A stretch of DNA of 15,446 nucleotides from Acidobacteriota bacterium (GTDB lineage: Bacteria; Acidobacteriota; Terriglobia; Terriglobales; Acidobacteriaceae), in the NCBI GenBank assembly GCA_021780415.1, contig JAJXYW010000294.1, forward strand, positions 1-15,446, given 5' to 3'. The position numbers and the translations under genes were made by a program. The notes beneath the pieces were generated by a model. The model was given only the letters and a program-made list of their open reading frames with translations, was not told where the DNA came from and searched no databases. Of the stretch, positions 6,448 through 13,216 are shown piece after piece; within the stretch, counting starts at the first letter, position 1, and every line of letters starts with the position of its first letter.

Positions 6448-7785
6448 CTAGCAGGCGAGGTGGGCGCGGGTTAGCTTGAGCGGGCCGAGGTTGCCGAGGA
6501 GGGTGAGGGCTAGCGCATCGGGGTGGAAGAGGTCGTTGGCGAGGCGCTGGATGTCGGCGGGGGTGATGCGGTCGATCTCGGCGGTGATCTCGTCGAGGGA
6601 GAAGAAGCGGCCCCAGTACATCTGCTGGCGGGCGAGGGAGCACATGCGGGAGCCGGAGGTTTCGAGGCCGAGGACCATGTTGCCCTTGGACTGATTCCTG
6701 GCGCGGTCGAGTTCCTCTGTGGTGACGGGCTCGCGCTTGATGCGGGTGAGCTCGGCGAGGGTTAGCTGGAGGAGTTGCTCGACGTTGGAGGCAGCGCAAC
6801 CGGCGTAGACGGCGAGGGTGCCGGTGTCGCGGAAGGGGTTGAGCTCCGAGTAGATGCTGTAGGCGAGGCCGCGGTCTTCGCGGATGGACTGGAAGAGGCG
6901 TGAGCTCATGCCGCCACCGAGGATGCTGTTGAGCAGATAGGCGGCGTAGCGGGTGGGAGAGGCCACCGGGGGCGCGGGAACTGCGAGGCAGAACTGGACC
7001 TGCTCGAGGGACTTCTTCTTCTTGAGGGTGATGTGGGGCACGGTTTGGGGCGGGTTGGGGCGCGCGATTTTTTCGCTGCTGCTGGCGGAGAGGGAGGCGA
7101 AGGCGGTGGCTACCTGGTCTACAAATTCGTGGTGGTGGAGATTTCCGGCGGCGGTGAAGACCATGTTGGCGGGGCGGAAGCGGCGGGCGTACTCGTCGAG
7201 GACGATAGCCTGGGTGAAGCTGGAGACGGTTTTGGCGGTGCCGAGGATGGGGCGACCGAGGGCGTCATTGGGCCAGAAGTTCTGGGTGAAGAGCTCGTGG
7301 ACGAGGTAGTCGGGGTTATCTTCGTCCATTTTGATCTCCTCGAGGATGACGCCTTGCTCCTTGGCGATGTCGTCGGGGGAGAAGGTGGGGTGGAGGACAA
7401 GGTCGGAGAGGAGATCGAGCGCGGTGGGGACGTTTTCGTCGAGGACTTTGAGGTTGAAGCAGATGGTTTCTTTGCCGGTGAAGGCGTCGAGGTTGCCGCC
7501 GATGGCGTCGACTTCGCGGGCGAACTGCTGGGCAGAACGGGTGGTGGTGCCCTTGAAGACCATGTGCTCGATGAAGTGGGAGATGCCGTTGACTTCGGGG
7601 GATTCGTCACGGGAGCCGCAGTCGATCCAGACGCCCATGGCGACGGAGCGGAGGTGGGGCATGCGCTCGGTGAGGACGAGGAGGCCGTTGGGGAGGGTGG
7701 TGGTGCGGATGTCGCGGAGGTGCGGGGCGGGGGCGTTGAGGGAGGAGTTTTCGGCTACTGGGACGGAGATCGGCATCAGAGTCAT
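6448..7785 (-). CDS. M16-family zinc metallopeptidase (insulinase/processing-peptidase type)
   Basis: A 445-residue M16 protease. The inverted zinc motif HFIEH is at 70-74, with the third ligand expected at Glu 150 in VILEEIKMDEDNP, about 76 residues on as in the family. The catalytic half covers about 25-210. The C-terminal M16C half contains GGGMSSRLFQSIREDRGLAYSIYS-like sequence in two parts (GGGMSSRLFQ near 291-300 and REDRGLAYS near 303-311), supplying the substrate-holding Arg and Tyr. Relatives include the bacterial peptidase YmxG/PqqL group and the mitochondrial processing peptidase beta subunit. No signal peptide is seen, so it is probably cytoplasmic. The ATG at 7783-7785 is four bases past the stop of the DUF4440-like gene, so the two are probably co-transcribed and translationally coupled. 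Substrates are unknown. Confidence 0.94.
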   Translation of the reverse strand: MTLMPISVPVAENSSLNAPAPHLRDIRTTTLPNGLLVLTERMPHLRSVAMGVWIDCGSRDESPEVNGISHFIEHMVFKGTTTRSAQQFAREVDAIGGNLDAFTGKETICFNLKVLDENVPTALDLLSDLVLHPTFSPDDIAKEQGVILEEIKMDEDNPDYLVHELFTQNFWPNDALGRPILGTAKTVSSFTQAIVLDEYARRFRPANMVFTAAGNLHHHEFVDQVATAFASLSASSSEKIARPNPPQTVPHITLKKKKSLEQVQFCLAVPAPPVASPTRYAAYLLNSILGGGMSSRLFQSIREDRGLAYSIYSELNPFRDTGTLAVYAGCAASNVEQLLQLTLAELTRIKREPVTTEELDRARNQSKGNMVLGLETSGSRMCSLARQQMYWGRFFSLDEITAEIDRITPADIQRLANDLFHPDALALTLLGNLGPLKLTRAHLAC

Positions 7786-7789
7786 TGTT

Positions 7790-8233
7790 TCATGATTGCG
7801 GTAGGGTTACGTCGTCTTCGTTGGCGGAGACGGGGGTGCCCTGGTGGAAGAGGATTTGCCAGCCGGTGGGGGTTCGTTGCCAGAGGGTGGAGCGGCGGGT
7901 TAGGCGGTCGCCCTGGCGGAGGGAGTAGGTGAGGAGATAGGTCTCTGCTCCGGGGGTTGTGCCGAGTTGGCGGAGGGCGTGGCCGGAGGTGCGCCAGCGG
8001 ACGGTGGCGGCGTTGACGGGCGGGGTGTCGGCGAGGGTCTGGAGGATGAAGTCGCGGCTGTAGCGGCGGCCAGAGGCTCCGACCTCCCAGTAGTCGGGGG
8101 CGGTGCGGCGGGCGAAGTCGGCGGGCTCGAGGCCGAACTCGGGGGTGTGGAAGATGGGTTCGAGGGGACGGAGTTCGTCGAGGATGGGGGTGAGAGCGGG
8201 GTTGGTGGTGAAGAAGGGTTTACGCGAAGCCAT
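7790..8233 (-). CDS. NTF2-like protein (DUF4440 / SnoaL-like)
   Basis: A 147-residue single-domain protein with the cone-shaped NTF2-like fold expected from LEPIFHTPEFGLEPADFARRTAP in two parts (helix near 24-45), then DYWEVGASGRRYSRDFIL around 47-64, and the strands TYLLTYSL, TRRSTLWQRTPTGWQILFHQ toward the end. The 'APD-x-WE-x-GASGR-x-YSR' stretch is typical of DUF4440 proteins. Members can be ligand binders or isomerase-like enzymes; no function can be assigned here. The longer upstream reading frame is ignored because MASRKPF is where similarity begins and because TACAAT lies exactly six bases before this ATG. It leads a two-gene unit with the M16 peptidase and diverges from rlmN across 30 bases. 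Confidence 0.82.
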   Translation of the reverse strand: MASRKPFFTTNPALTPILDELRPLEPIFHTPEFGLEPADFARRTAPDYWEVGASGRRYSRDFILQTLADTPPVNAATVRWRTSGHALRQLGTTPGAETYLLTYSLRQGDRLTRRSTLWQRTPTGWQILFHQGTPVSANEDDVTLPQS

Positions 8234-8239
8234 GGGTCG

Positions 8240-8257
8240 ATTGTAGGGCGGTAGACT
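8240..8257. promoter_or_regulatory. Head-to-head -10-like boxes for two leaderless transcripts
   Basis: Only 30 bases separate the start codons of the DUF4440-like gene (minus, 8233) and rlmN (+, 8264). TACAAT reads on the minus strand at 8240-8245 and ends six bases before the first ATG. TAGACT reads on + at 8252-8257 and ends six bases before the second. Any -35 contacts would fall within or at the edge of the opposite gene, so the two promoters overlap and may exclude each other. Confidence 0.5.
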
Positions 8258-8263
8258 GGAGAG

Positions 8264-9565
8264 ATGGAGATGCGGGCGCTGTTTGGGATGGGGTTGGGGG
8301 AGCTGACGGAGCTGATGGCGGAGCTCGGGCAGAAGCCGTATCGTGCGCGGCAGGTGTGGGAGGCGCTGTATAAGCAGCGGGTGGGGTCGGTGGAGGAGAT
8401 GACGACGCTGCCGGTCTTGTTGAGGGAGGAACTGACGGGGGCAGGATGGCGGGTGGGGCTGCCGGTGATGGCGCAGACGGCCGTGAGTGTGGATGGGACG
8501 GAGCGGTATCTGATGCGGATGGAGGATGGGGAGACGGTCGAGACGGTGTGGATGCCGGATGGGGATGGCGGGGAACGCGGGGATGGGAGTGAGGCTGCCG
8601 CGGAAGAGGCCGGGGAGGTGGAGACGGCGGCGGAGGCGGTGTTGGGCGAAACTGCGGGTCTCTCCACTGCGCTGCGCTCCGGTCGAGATGACAATTCTTA
8701 CTGGTCGCGGAGAGGGGTGGGGCGGGATATTCGCAACTTTGGGACGCTGGCGGAGAAAGGGTTTCGGCGGGCGACGATTTGTATTTCGAGCCAGGTGGGA
8801 TGTGCAGTGAACTGCCAGTTTTGCCTGACCGCGAAGTTGGGGATTCGGCGGAATTTGACGGCGGGTGAGATTGCCGGGCAGGTGGCCGCGGTGCTGAATC
8901 GGCATGGGATTCAAATTGGGAAGGACCGGATCAACCTGGTGTTTATGGGGATGGGGGAGCCGTTTCTGAACTACGACGAGTTTATGAAGGCGGTTCGGCT
9001 GCTGGTGGAGGGAGTGGGGATTCCGGAGTCGCGGATGACCGTTTCAACGAGCGGCATACTTCCGGGAATAGAAGCGTTTGCGCAGGAGACGGTGCGGCCG
9101 AAGCTGGCGCTGAGTTTGAATGCGAGTAATGATGGCGTACGCGAAGAGATTATGCCGATTACGCGGAAGTGGAATATTGCCGCGCTGCTGGAGGCGGTGG
9201 GGAAGATTCCGCTGCGGACCAGGGAGTGGGTGACGTTCGAGTATGTGCTGCTGGGTGGGGTGAACGATCAGCCGGTGCACGCGCGCGAGGTGCTGGCGCT
9301 GCTCAACCCCAGCCAGCAAGCTGGCCGGGGACCCTGTTCGGCGGGGATGCGGGCGAAGGTGAATCTGATTGTGTGGAATCCGGGGCCGGGGATTGCCTAT
9401 CATCAGCCGACGCCAGAGGATGTTGCGGTGTTTCAGGGGATGTTGATTGAGGGTGGGATTGCGACGTATATCCGGCGGCCGCGGGGGAGGGATATTTATG
9501 CGGCTTGCGGGCAGTTGAAGCGGACGGTGGCGGAGGAGTCGGGGCTGGTGGAGATTTCCGGGTAG
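8264..9565 (+). CDS. rlmN: Dual-specificity 23S rRNA/tRNA adenine-C2 methyltransferase RlmN, with insertions
   Basis: Radical-SAM enzyme that methylates C2 of A2503 in 23S rRNA and A37 in some tRNAs. The 4Fe-4S cysteines are C180, C184 and C187 in SQVGCAVNCQFC. The methyl-carrying and resolving cysteines correspond to C415 (IYAACGQL) and C173 (ATICISS), matching E. coli C355 and C118. MGMGEP, STSG, LSLNASND, ITRKWNI and VNLIVWNP are all present. At 433 residues it is longer than E. coli RlmN (384). About 65-70 extra residues (roughly 99-168) separate the N-terminal domain from the radical-SAM core. They include a dispersed repeat read as TAGLSTALRSGRDDN. A second extra stretch (about 348-361) is a near-perfect DNA hairpin. 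All core motifs survive, so the protein is probably functional. ATG 8264 is set by TAGACT/GGAGAG just upstream. Confidence 0.95.
   Translation: MEMRALFGMGLGELTELMAELGQKPYRARQVWEALYKQRVGSVEEMTTLPVLLREELTGAGWRVGLPVMAQTAVSVDGTERYLMRMEDGETVETVWMPDGDGGERGDGSEAAAEEAGEVETAAEAVLGETAGLSTALRSGRDDNSYWSRRGVGRDIRNFGTLAEKGFRRATICISSQVGCAVNCQFCLTAKLGIRRNLTAGEIAGQVAAVLNRHGIQIGKDRINLVFMGMGEPFLNYDEFMKAVRLLVEGVGIPESRMTVSTSGILPGIEAFAQETVRPKLALSLNASNDGVREEIMPITRKWNIAALLEAVGKIPLRTREWVTFEYVLLGGVNDQPVHAREVLALLNPSQQAGRGPCSAGMRAKVNLIVWNPGPGIAYHQPTPEDVAVFQGMLIEGGIATYIRRPRGRDIYAACGQLKRTVAEESGLVEISG
8649..8693. repeat. Dispersed repeat, type C, inside rlmN
   Basis: AAACTGCGGGTCTCTCCACT followed by GCGCTGCGC and CTCCGGTCGAGATGACAA. 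The same flanks occur at 9597-9658, just past the end of this gene, with a different hairpin in the middle. Here the element is read in frame within RlmN (about residues 129-144) and contains no stop. It lies in a loop between domains. Confidence 0.8.
9307..9330. repeat. 24-bp hairpin insertion inside rlmN
   Basis: CCCCAGCCAGC (9307-9317) and GCTGGCCGGGG (9320-9330) pair over 11 bases with one mismatch around AA, followed by ACCC. It encodes NPSQQAGRG (about 348-356), where E. coli RlmN is roughly a dozen residues shorter. The shape suggests another short palindromic repeat that entered in frame. I see no second copy in the window. Confidence 0.55.
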
Positions 9566-9596
9566 AGAAAATTCAAATACGTGTGCCTGCGCGAGC

Positions 9597-9658
9597 AAAC
9601 TGCAGGTCTCTCCACTGCGCCAAACGATAAGGCCGTTTGGCTCCGGTCAAGAGGACAG
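9597..9658. repeat. Dispersed repeat, type C, with a long central hairpin
   Basis: Shares AAACTGC, GGTCTCTCCACTGCGC and CTCCGGTC with the copy at 8649. Its centre is replaced by GCCAAACG (9619-9626) and CGTTTGGC (9634-9641), a perfect 8-bp stem with a seven-base loop. It lies 31 bases past the rlmN stop, between converging genes, so it could serve as a transcription end. Confidence 0.75.
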
Positions 9659-9693
9659 TGCCTTCGCGGGGCGCTGTTTGGAGGGGTGCGGGT

Positions 9694-10512
9694 CTAGGAG
9701 GTGCGCCACTTCTTTACCCTGGTTCTGGTTCTGGGTTGGGAGGGAGGCTGCGAAGCTGATTTGGTGTGGGCAGTAGAGGAGGCGGCGAGCAGGAGAGAGG
9801 CTCCGCTGAGGGCTAGGACGACCAGGGCGCTGGACCACTCGTCGGCGGAGTGGAGGGAGTGGAGGATGCGCGGGATGTGGAGGAGGACCAGCCAGCCGAA
9901 GAAGAGGAGGAAGAGTCCGTAGGAGGCGTACTTGTCTTCGATGGTGGTGGCGATGGAGAGGCCGGCGGCGATGAGGGCGAAGCCGGTGAGGAGGACCCAG
10001 GGGTTGTGGTAGGGAATCCAGGCGGGGACCAGCGTGGCGAGGTAACCGATGTAGAGGAAGTGCTGGAAGCCGAAGACGACCATGGCGAAGGCGAAGAGGA
10101 TGCGGCCGGGCAGGAGGGTGAATTTGGCGCGGGCTCCGGCGGAGAGGCCGTGGAGGATGAGCGCGGTGGCGGCGAGGGAGAGGCACTCGAGGAAGAGGGT
10201 GCGGCCGTCGGCGTCGTGGAGGACGTAGTTGAGGTGCTGGAGGTAGAGGCCGGTGGAGACGAGCAGGAGCAGGCCGAGGGTGAGGCTGACGGCGAGGACT
10301 CGCCAGGCAGAGAGAAGGGCGAGGCTGGCGGCGATGAACAGAGCGGCGAGGGTGTAGGCGAGGATGTGGCTGGGGTGCAGCCATGAGGGGCAGAGAGGGA
10401 TGCCGCGGCGGAGATGTCCGTAGAGGGCGTACTGGAGGCCGAAGCCGAGCAGGGCTAGCGCGTAGAAGATGCGGCCGAGGAGGATGATGGGCGAGGAGGT
10501 GGACTTGGACAT
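9694..10512 (-). CDS. DoxX-like integral membrane protein, internally duplicated
   Basis: A 272-residue membrane protein with about eight hydrophobic helices (near 9-32, 48-68, 70-92, 105-125, 134-156, 172-190, 196-213, 225-247) and a basic cytoplasmic tail (TRTRVKKWR). The two halves are related: GRIFYALALLGFGLQYALYG (13-32) matches GRILFAFAMVVFGFQHFLYI (136-155), and each is followed by a P-x-W loop and an alanine-rich helix. Each half resembles a four-helix DoxX/DoxD-like unit, so this looks like a fused duplication. DoxX relatives work in quinone-linked or redox membrane systems, but no residues here identify a substrate and the function is unknown. The ATG at 10512 lies 27 bases past the yvcK stop on the same strand, so the two probably form an operon. 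No clear ribosome-binding site is seen beyond a distant CGAGGA. Confidence 0.8.
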   Translation of the reverse strand: MSKSTSSPIILLGRIFYALALLGFGLQYALYGHLRRGIPLCPSWLHPSHILAYTLAALFIAASLALLSAWRVLAVSLTLGLLLLVSTGLYLQHLNYVLHDADGRTLFLECLSLAATALILHGLSAGARAKFTLLPGRILFAFAMVVFGFQHFLYIGYLATLVPAWIPYHNPWVLLTGFALIAAGLSIATTIEDKYASYGLFLLFFGWLVLLHIPRILHSLHSADEWSSALVVLALSGASLLLAASSTAHTKSASQPPSQPRTRTRVKKWRTS

Positions 10513-10539
10513 GGGCTCGGCGGGAGTCCTCGGGGGATC

Positions 10540-11589
10540 TTAGACGGCGGAGGTTTGCAGGGCGAGTTGCAGGACCGTTTCGGCGAGGGTGTCGTAGTTG
10601 TGGCGGAGGACGTCGCCTTCGTGGACGAAGTTGCCGGTGATGGGCTCGACGCCGAGTGAGCGGACGCGGTCTAGGTCGGCGAGGATGGGGGTCTGGCCTT
10701 CGCGAGCGTACTTGGCGAGGGCCTGAGGGCTGATGGGCGCGGTGTTGATGAGGGCGTAGTCGAAGATCCGGGCGTCTTTGCGAAGGCTGAAGGCGCGGGC
10801 GTGGTTGAGGATCTTTTCGATGTGCTGAGAGGCGGTGAGGCCGAGGCTTTCGTTGGCCTGGGTCATGAGGTTGCAGATGTAGACGCGGGTGGCGCCGCTG
10901 TGGGCGATGGCTTCGGGGATGCCGCGAACGAGGAGGTTGGTGATGAGCGAGGTGTAGAGGGAGCCGGGACCGAGGGTGATGAGGTCGGCGGCGGCGATGG
11001 CGTCGAGGGTTTCGGGGAGCGGACGGGCGTCGGCGGGAGTGAGCATGAGCTCGGCGATGGAGCGCCTGGAGGCGGTGATGCTGGTCTCGCCGCGGACGAT
11101 GGAGCCGTCGTCCATGCGGGCGGAGATGGTGGCGTTGGCGGTGGTGCAGGGGTAGATGCGGCCGCGGGTGGCGAGGATCTGAGAGCTGGTGTGGACGGCC
11201 TGGGCGAAGTCTCCGGTGATGCCGGTGAGGGCGGCTAGAAAGAGGTTGCCGAAGCTGTGGCCTTCGAGATCGCCGTTAGGGAAACGGTACTGGAAGAGGC
11301 GGGAGAGGAGGTGCTCGTCCTGCGAGAGGGCAACAAGGCAGTTGCGTATGTCGCCTGGGGGAAGCATGTGGAGGTCTTCGCGGAGGCGGCCGGAGGAGCC
11401 GCCGTCGTCGGTGACGGTGACAATGGCGGAGAGGTCGCGGATGAGGGCGGAGAGATGCGGCGGGGCGGTATCGTCGGCGCGGCGAGCCATGGTGGGCGTG
11501 GCAACGAAGGTCTTGAGGCCGCGCAGGAGCGTGGAGAGACCGGTTCCGCCGCCGATGGCGACGACTCGAAGCTGGCGGGAGGTGGTCAT
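10540..11589 (-). CDS. yvcK: YvcK/CofD-like protein (gluconeogenesis factor family)
   Basis: A 349-residue cytoplasmic protein of the YvcK branch of the CofD-like superfamily. In Bacillus subtilis and Mycobacterium, YvcK/CuvA binds UDP-sugars and is needed for growth on gluconeogenic carbon and for normal wall synthesis. Motifs: VAIGGGTGLS (10-19), TVTDDGGSSGRLR (58-70), PPGDIRNCL (77-85), GHSFGNLF (110-117), and ITLGPGSLYTSL in the second half. Compared with the usual family pattern there are some 20 extra residues between GGGTGLS and TVTDDGG (about 31-50, rich in Ala, Arg and Asp). It commonly neighbours rapZ and whiA in Gram-positives; neither is visible here. The start at ATG 11587-11589 puts the glycine loop at the expected place. 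TACACT lies about 12 bases upstream on the minus strand and could be a -10 box. The DoxX-like gene follows. Confidence 0.93.
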   Translation of the reverse strand: MTTSRQLRVVAIGGGTGLSTLLRGLKTFVATPTMARRADDTAPPHLSALIRDLSAIVTVTDDGGSSGRLREDLHMLPPGDIRNCLVALSQDEHLLSRLFQYRFPNGDLEGHSFGNLFLAALTGITGDFAQAVHTSSQILATRGRIYPCTTANATISARMDDGSIVRGETSITASRRSIAELMLTPADARPLPETLDAIAAADLITLGPGSLYTSLITNLLVRGIPEAIAHSGATRVYICNLMTQANESLGLTASQHIEKILNHARAFSLRKDARIFDYALINTAPISPQALAKYAREGQTPILADLDRVRSLGVEPITGNFVHEGDVLRHNYDTLAETVLQLALQTSAV

Positions 11590-11715
11590 GCGTCAGGTAA
11601 CAGTGTAGTCGCACAGTGGCGATGTGGGGCGATGGGTGCGGAAGGAGTAAACGCCGGAAGGTGGGTGGTTCGCTGCGATAGGAAACAGAGAGGGAGGGGA
11701 GCTTCGAGCTTTTAG

Positions 11716-11777
11716 CGAAGGCGAAGGCAACTACAGGGGTCCTTCGCTGCGCTCAGGAGGACGGGTCGATTGGGTGG
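11716..11777. repeat. Composite element: short hexamer array plus palindromic repeat B
   Basis: CGAAGG, CGAAGG and CAACTA (11716-11733) lead in phase into CAGGGG, TCCTTCGCTGCGCTCAGGA (11738-11756) and a GGACGG variant of the tail, then GGGTGG near 11771-11776. This matches the element at 6353-6399. It lies between the yvcK start and the TPR gene stop. Upstream, CTTCG and CGAAG (about 11702-11720) flank a TTTTAG loop, like the TAGCTTTTAGC words before the array at 5558. Confidence 0.75.
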
Positions 11778-11829
11778 CCCGGCTCGCTGGTGGGGTCGTC
11801 TAGCTGGCTTGTTGGGTGGTCGGGGGCGG

Positions 11830-12417
11830 TCAGACTTCGGGGTAGAGAAGTTCGGTGAAGCGGGGGTCTTCGGCTACGCCGTCGAAGTCGGAGTCGAGGC
11901 GGGCCTGGAGGCGGTTCTGTCCATTGAGGCGGATGGCCTCGGCGAGGTGATCGATGCAGCCATCGGCGTCGCCGGTGAGGCTGGCGAGAAGGGCTAGGCC
12001 ATAGAAGGCGTAGTCGGCGGACTCGTGCTGGAGGAGGATCTCCTGGAGGTGCTGGCGGGCGTCTTCGTAGTTGCCCTGATTGAGCAGAGAAATGGCGTAG
12101 TCGTAACGCTCTTCGTGGGTCTGGAAGGTGGTGGTGCCTTTGTGGATCTGGCCGACGCAGGCGGAGATGTACATGCGGATGCGGTCGGCGAGGTCCTGGG
12201 GCGCGGAGTCGAGCATGGCGATGAAGGCCTCGTGGGCTTTCTCATACTTGCCGGCCTGCATGAGCTTGAGCGCGCTCTCGTAGAGAGCGAGCGTGGACTT
12301 GCGGTAGGCGTCGACGGCGTGCTGAGAATTTCCGGCGAGAGTTCGCGGGGTCTTGAGCGCGGCAGGCACTTTGGGAGTTTTGGATTCGGAGGTCGATGTT
12401 ACGGACTTCGTTGCCAT
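11830..12417 (-). CDS. TPR-like repeat protein
   Basis: A 195-residue helical-repeat protein with no signal peptide, probably cytoplasmic. The first 30 residues are Ser/Thr/Lys-rich and look disordered. Then come helix pairs: TLALYESALKLMQAGKYEKAHEAF (about 42-65, in two pieces) and RYDYAISLLNQGNYEDARQH (about 103-122) have the small-residue pattern of tetratricopeptide repeats. YAFYGLALLASLTGD and AEAIRLNGQN (about 136-169) look like a third. The end, DSDFDGVAEDPRFTELL, is a stretch often seen after the last repeat in such proteins. TPR proteins bind other proteins; no partner can be named. ATG at 12415-12417 has only a weak GAGAA upstream. It lies 111 bases downstream of the DUF4254 gene in the same direction and may belong to that locus or be independently expressed. 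Confidence 0.8.
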   Translation of the reverse strand: MATKSVTSTSESKTPKVPAALKTPRTLAGNSQHAVDAYRKSTLALYESALKLMQAGKYEKAHEAFIAMLDSAPQDLADRIRMYISACVGQIHKGTTTFQTHEERYDYAISLLNQGNYEDARQHLQEILLQHESADYAFYGLALLASLTGDADGCIDHLAEAIRLNGQNRLQARLDSDFDGVAEDPRFTELLYPEV

Positions 12418-12447
12418 GGTGTTCTCGGTTAGACGGCTGGAGTTCTC

Positions 12448-12453
12448 AATATA
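12448..12453 (-). promoter_or_regulatory. Candidate -10 element for the TPR-like gene
   Basis: The minus strand reads TATATT in the only AT-rich patch between 12418 and 12528, about 30 bases before the ATG. The -35 region is not convincing. Confidence 0.35.
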
Positions 12454-12528
12454 AAGTACGCGGATGGTAATTGGGTTTATACGGGGGTTGGTGGACAGAG
12501 GTCAAATGAGAGTGTACCGGAAGCGGCG

Positions 12529-13110
12529 TCAGATGGGGGAGCGGGTGTAGAGAACGGGGTTGAGGGTGGGGTCGTTATACATCTTGAGCTGGCGATAGAG
12601 CTTGAAGCGGCGACGGCCGGCGAGGACATCCTTCCATAGATCGGCAAGACAGGATACGAGATCAGTCCGCTGTTGGTTCAACACGAGAAGGCGCTCCTTG
12701 TTGCGCTGCTGATGCTCGGGGGTGGAACGGTGGAGCTGCTCTTCGGTGTGGAAGATCTTGAGGGCGAGGATGGAGAGACGATCGATGATGAGGCCGGGGG
12801 ATTCGGAGTGGAGGGGCGCGGCGGAGTCTTTGGGCGCGAGTTGGAGGAGCGCGATGTCGATCTGCTCGGCGAGGTCGTTGCGGCGCTGGTTGAGGCGGTC
12901 GATGTCGTGCTTGACCTGAACGATGATGCGGTCGGAGGCGTCGGGGTCGCGGGCCAAGTCTTCGCGGTGCCAGAGATCGAAGTTGGCCTGATGCTGGTCG
13001 AGGATGAGCCGTTCGAAGGGCGATGAGGGGACGGGAGCGGGCGACGCGGGGTCATGACCGCGGAGAGTGGACTGGTCGTGGAGAGCTACGATGTGGGCGG
13101 CGTCGAGCAT
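12529..13110 (-). CDS. DUF4254 protein
   Basis: A 193-residue, largely alpha-helical protein from the ATG at 13108-13110. Features that recall DUF4254 are LILDQHQANFDLWHREDLAR (about 36-55), the Asp/Arg-rich helix DRIIVQVKHDIDRLNQRRND, SPGLIIDRLSILALKIFHT, and a C-terminal LWKDVLAGRRRFKLYRQLKMYNDP-like stretch, here split as LWKDVLAGRRRFKLYRQ and KMYNDPTLNP. The function is unknown; genes of this family are often found beside GT9 glycosyltransferases, as here, hinting at a role in surface polysaccharide or LPS assembly. The open frame runs 33 codons further upstream, but that part is a Pro/His/Ser-rich run overlapping the promoter region of the divergent gene, so I exclude it. No good ribosome-binding site precedes the chosen ATG; a TATGCT about 17 bases upstream might be a -10 box. 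Confidence 0.82.
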   Translation of the reverse strand: MLDAAHIVALHDQSTLRGHDPASPAPVPSSPFERLILDQHQANFDLWHREDLARDPDASDRIIVQVKHDIDRLNQRRNDLAEQIDIALLQLAPKDSAAPLHSESPGLIIDRLSILALKIFHTEEQLHRSTPEHQQRNKERLLVLNQQRTDLVSCLADLWKDVLAGRRRFKLYRQLKMYNDPTLNPVLYTRSPI

Positions 13111-13204
13111 GGAGTGGTGAGAGCAAGCATAACGGGAGTGCGGCGGTGGGGCAATGTTGGGCGGCGGATGGGAGGACGGAGTGGTGTGGGGCAGGGGTGG
13201 ATGC

Positions 13205-13210
13205 GACACT
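13205..13210 (+). promoter_or_regulatory. -10-like box placed for a leaderless mRNA (weak)
   Basis: GACACT ends six bases (GGAGGG) before the ATG at 13217, the same spacing as at 3407 and 8252. The first base is G rather than T, so it is the weakest of the set, and GGAGGG could act as a closely spaced ribosome-binding site instead. Confidence 0.3.
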
Positions 13211-13216
13211 GGAGGG

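Noticed and set aside
8234..8914. Longer start for the DUF4440-like gene reaching into rlmN on the opposite strand
   Set aside because: The extension is an Arg/His/Pro-rich antisense shadow of rlmN, and the -10-like TACAAT fits the ATG at 8233.
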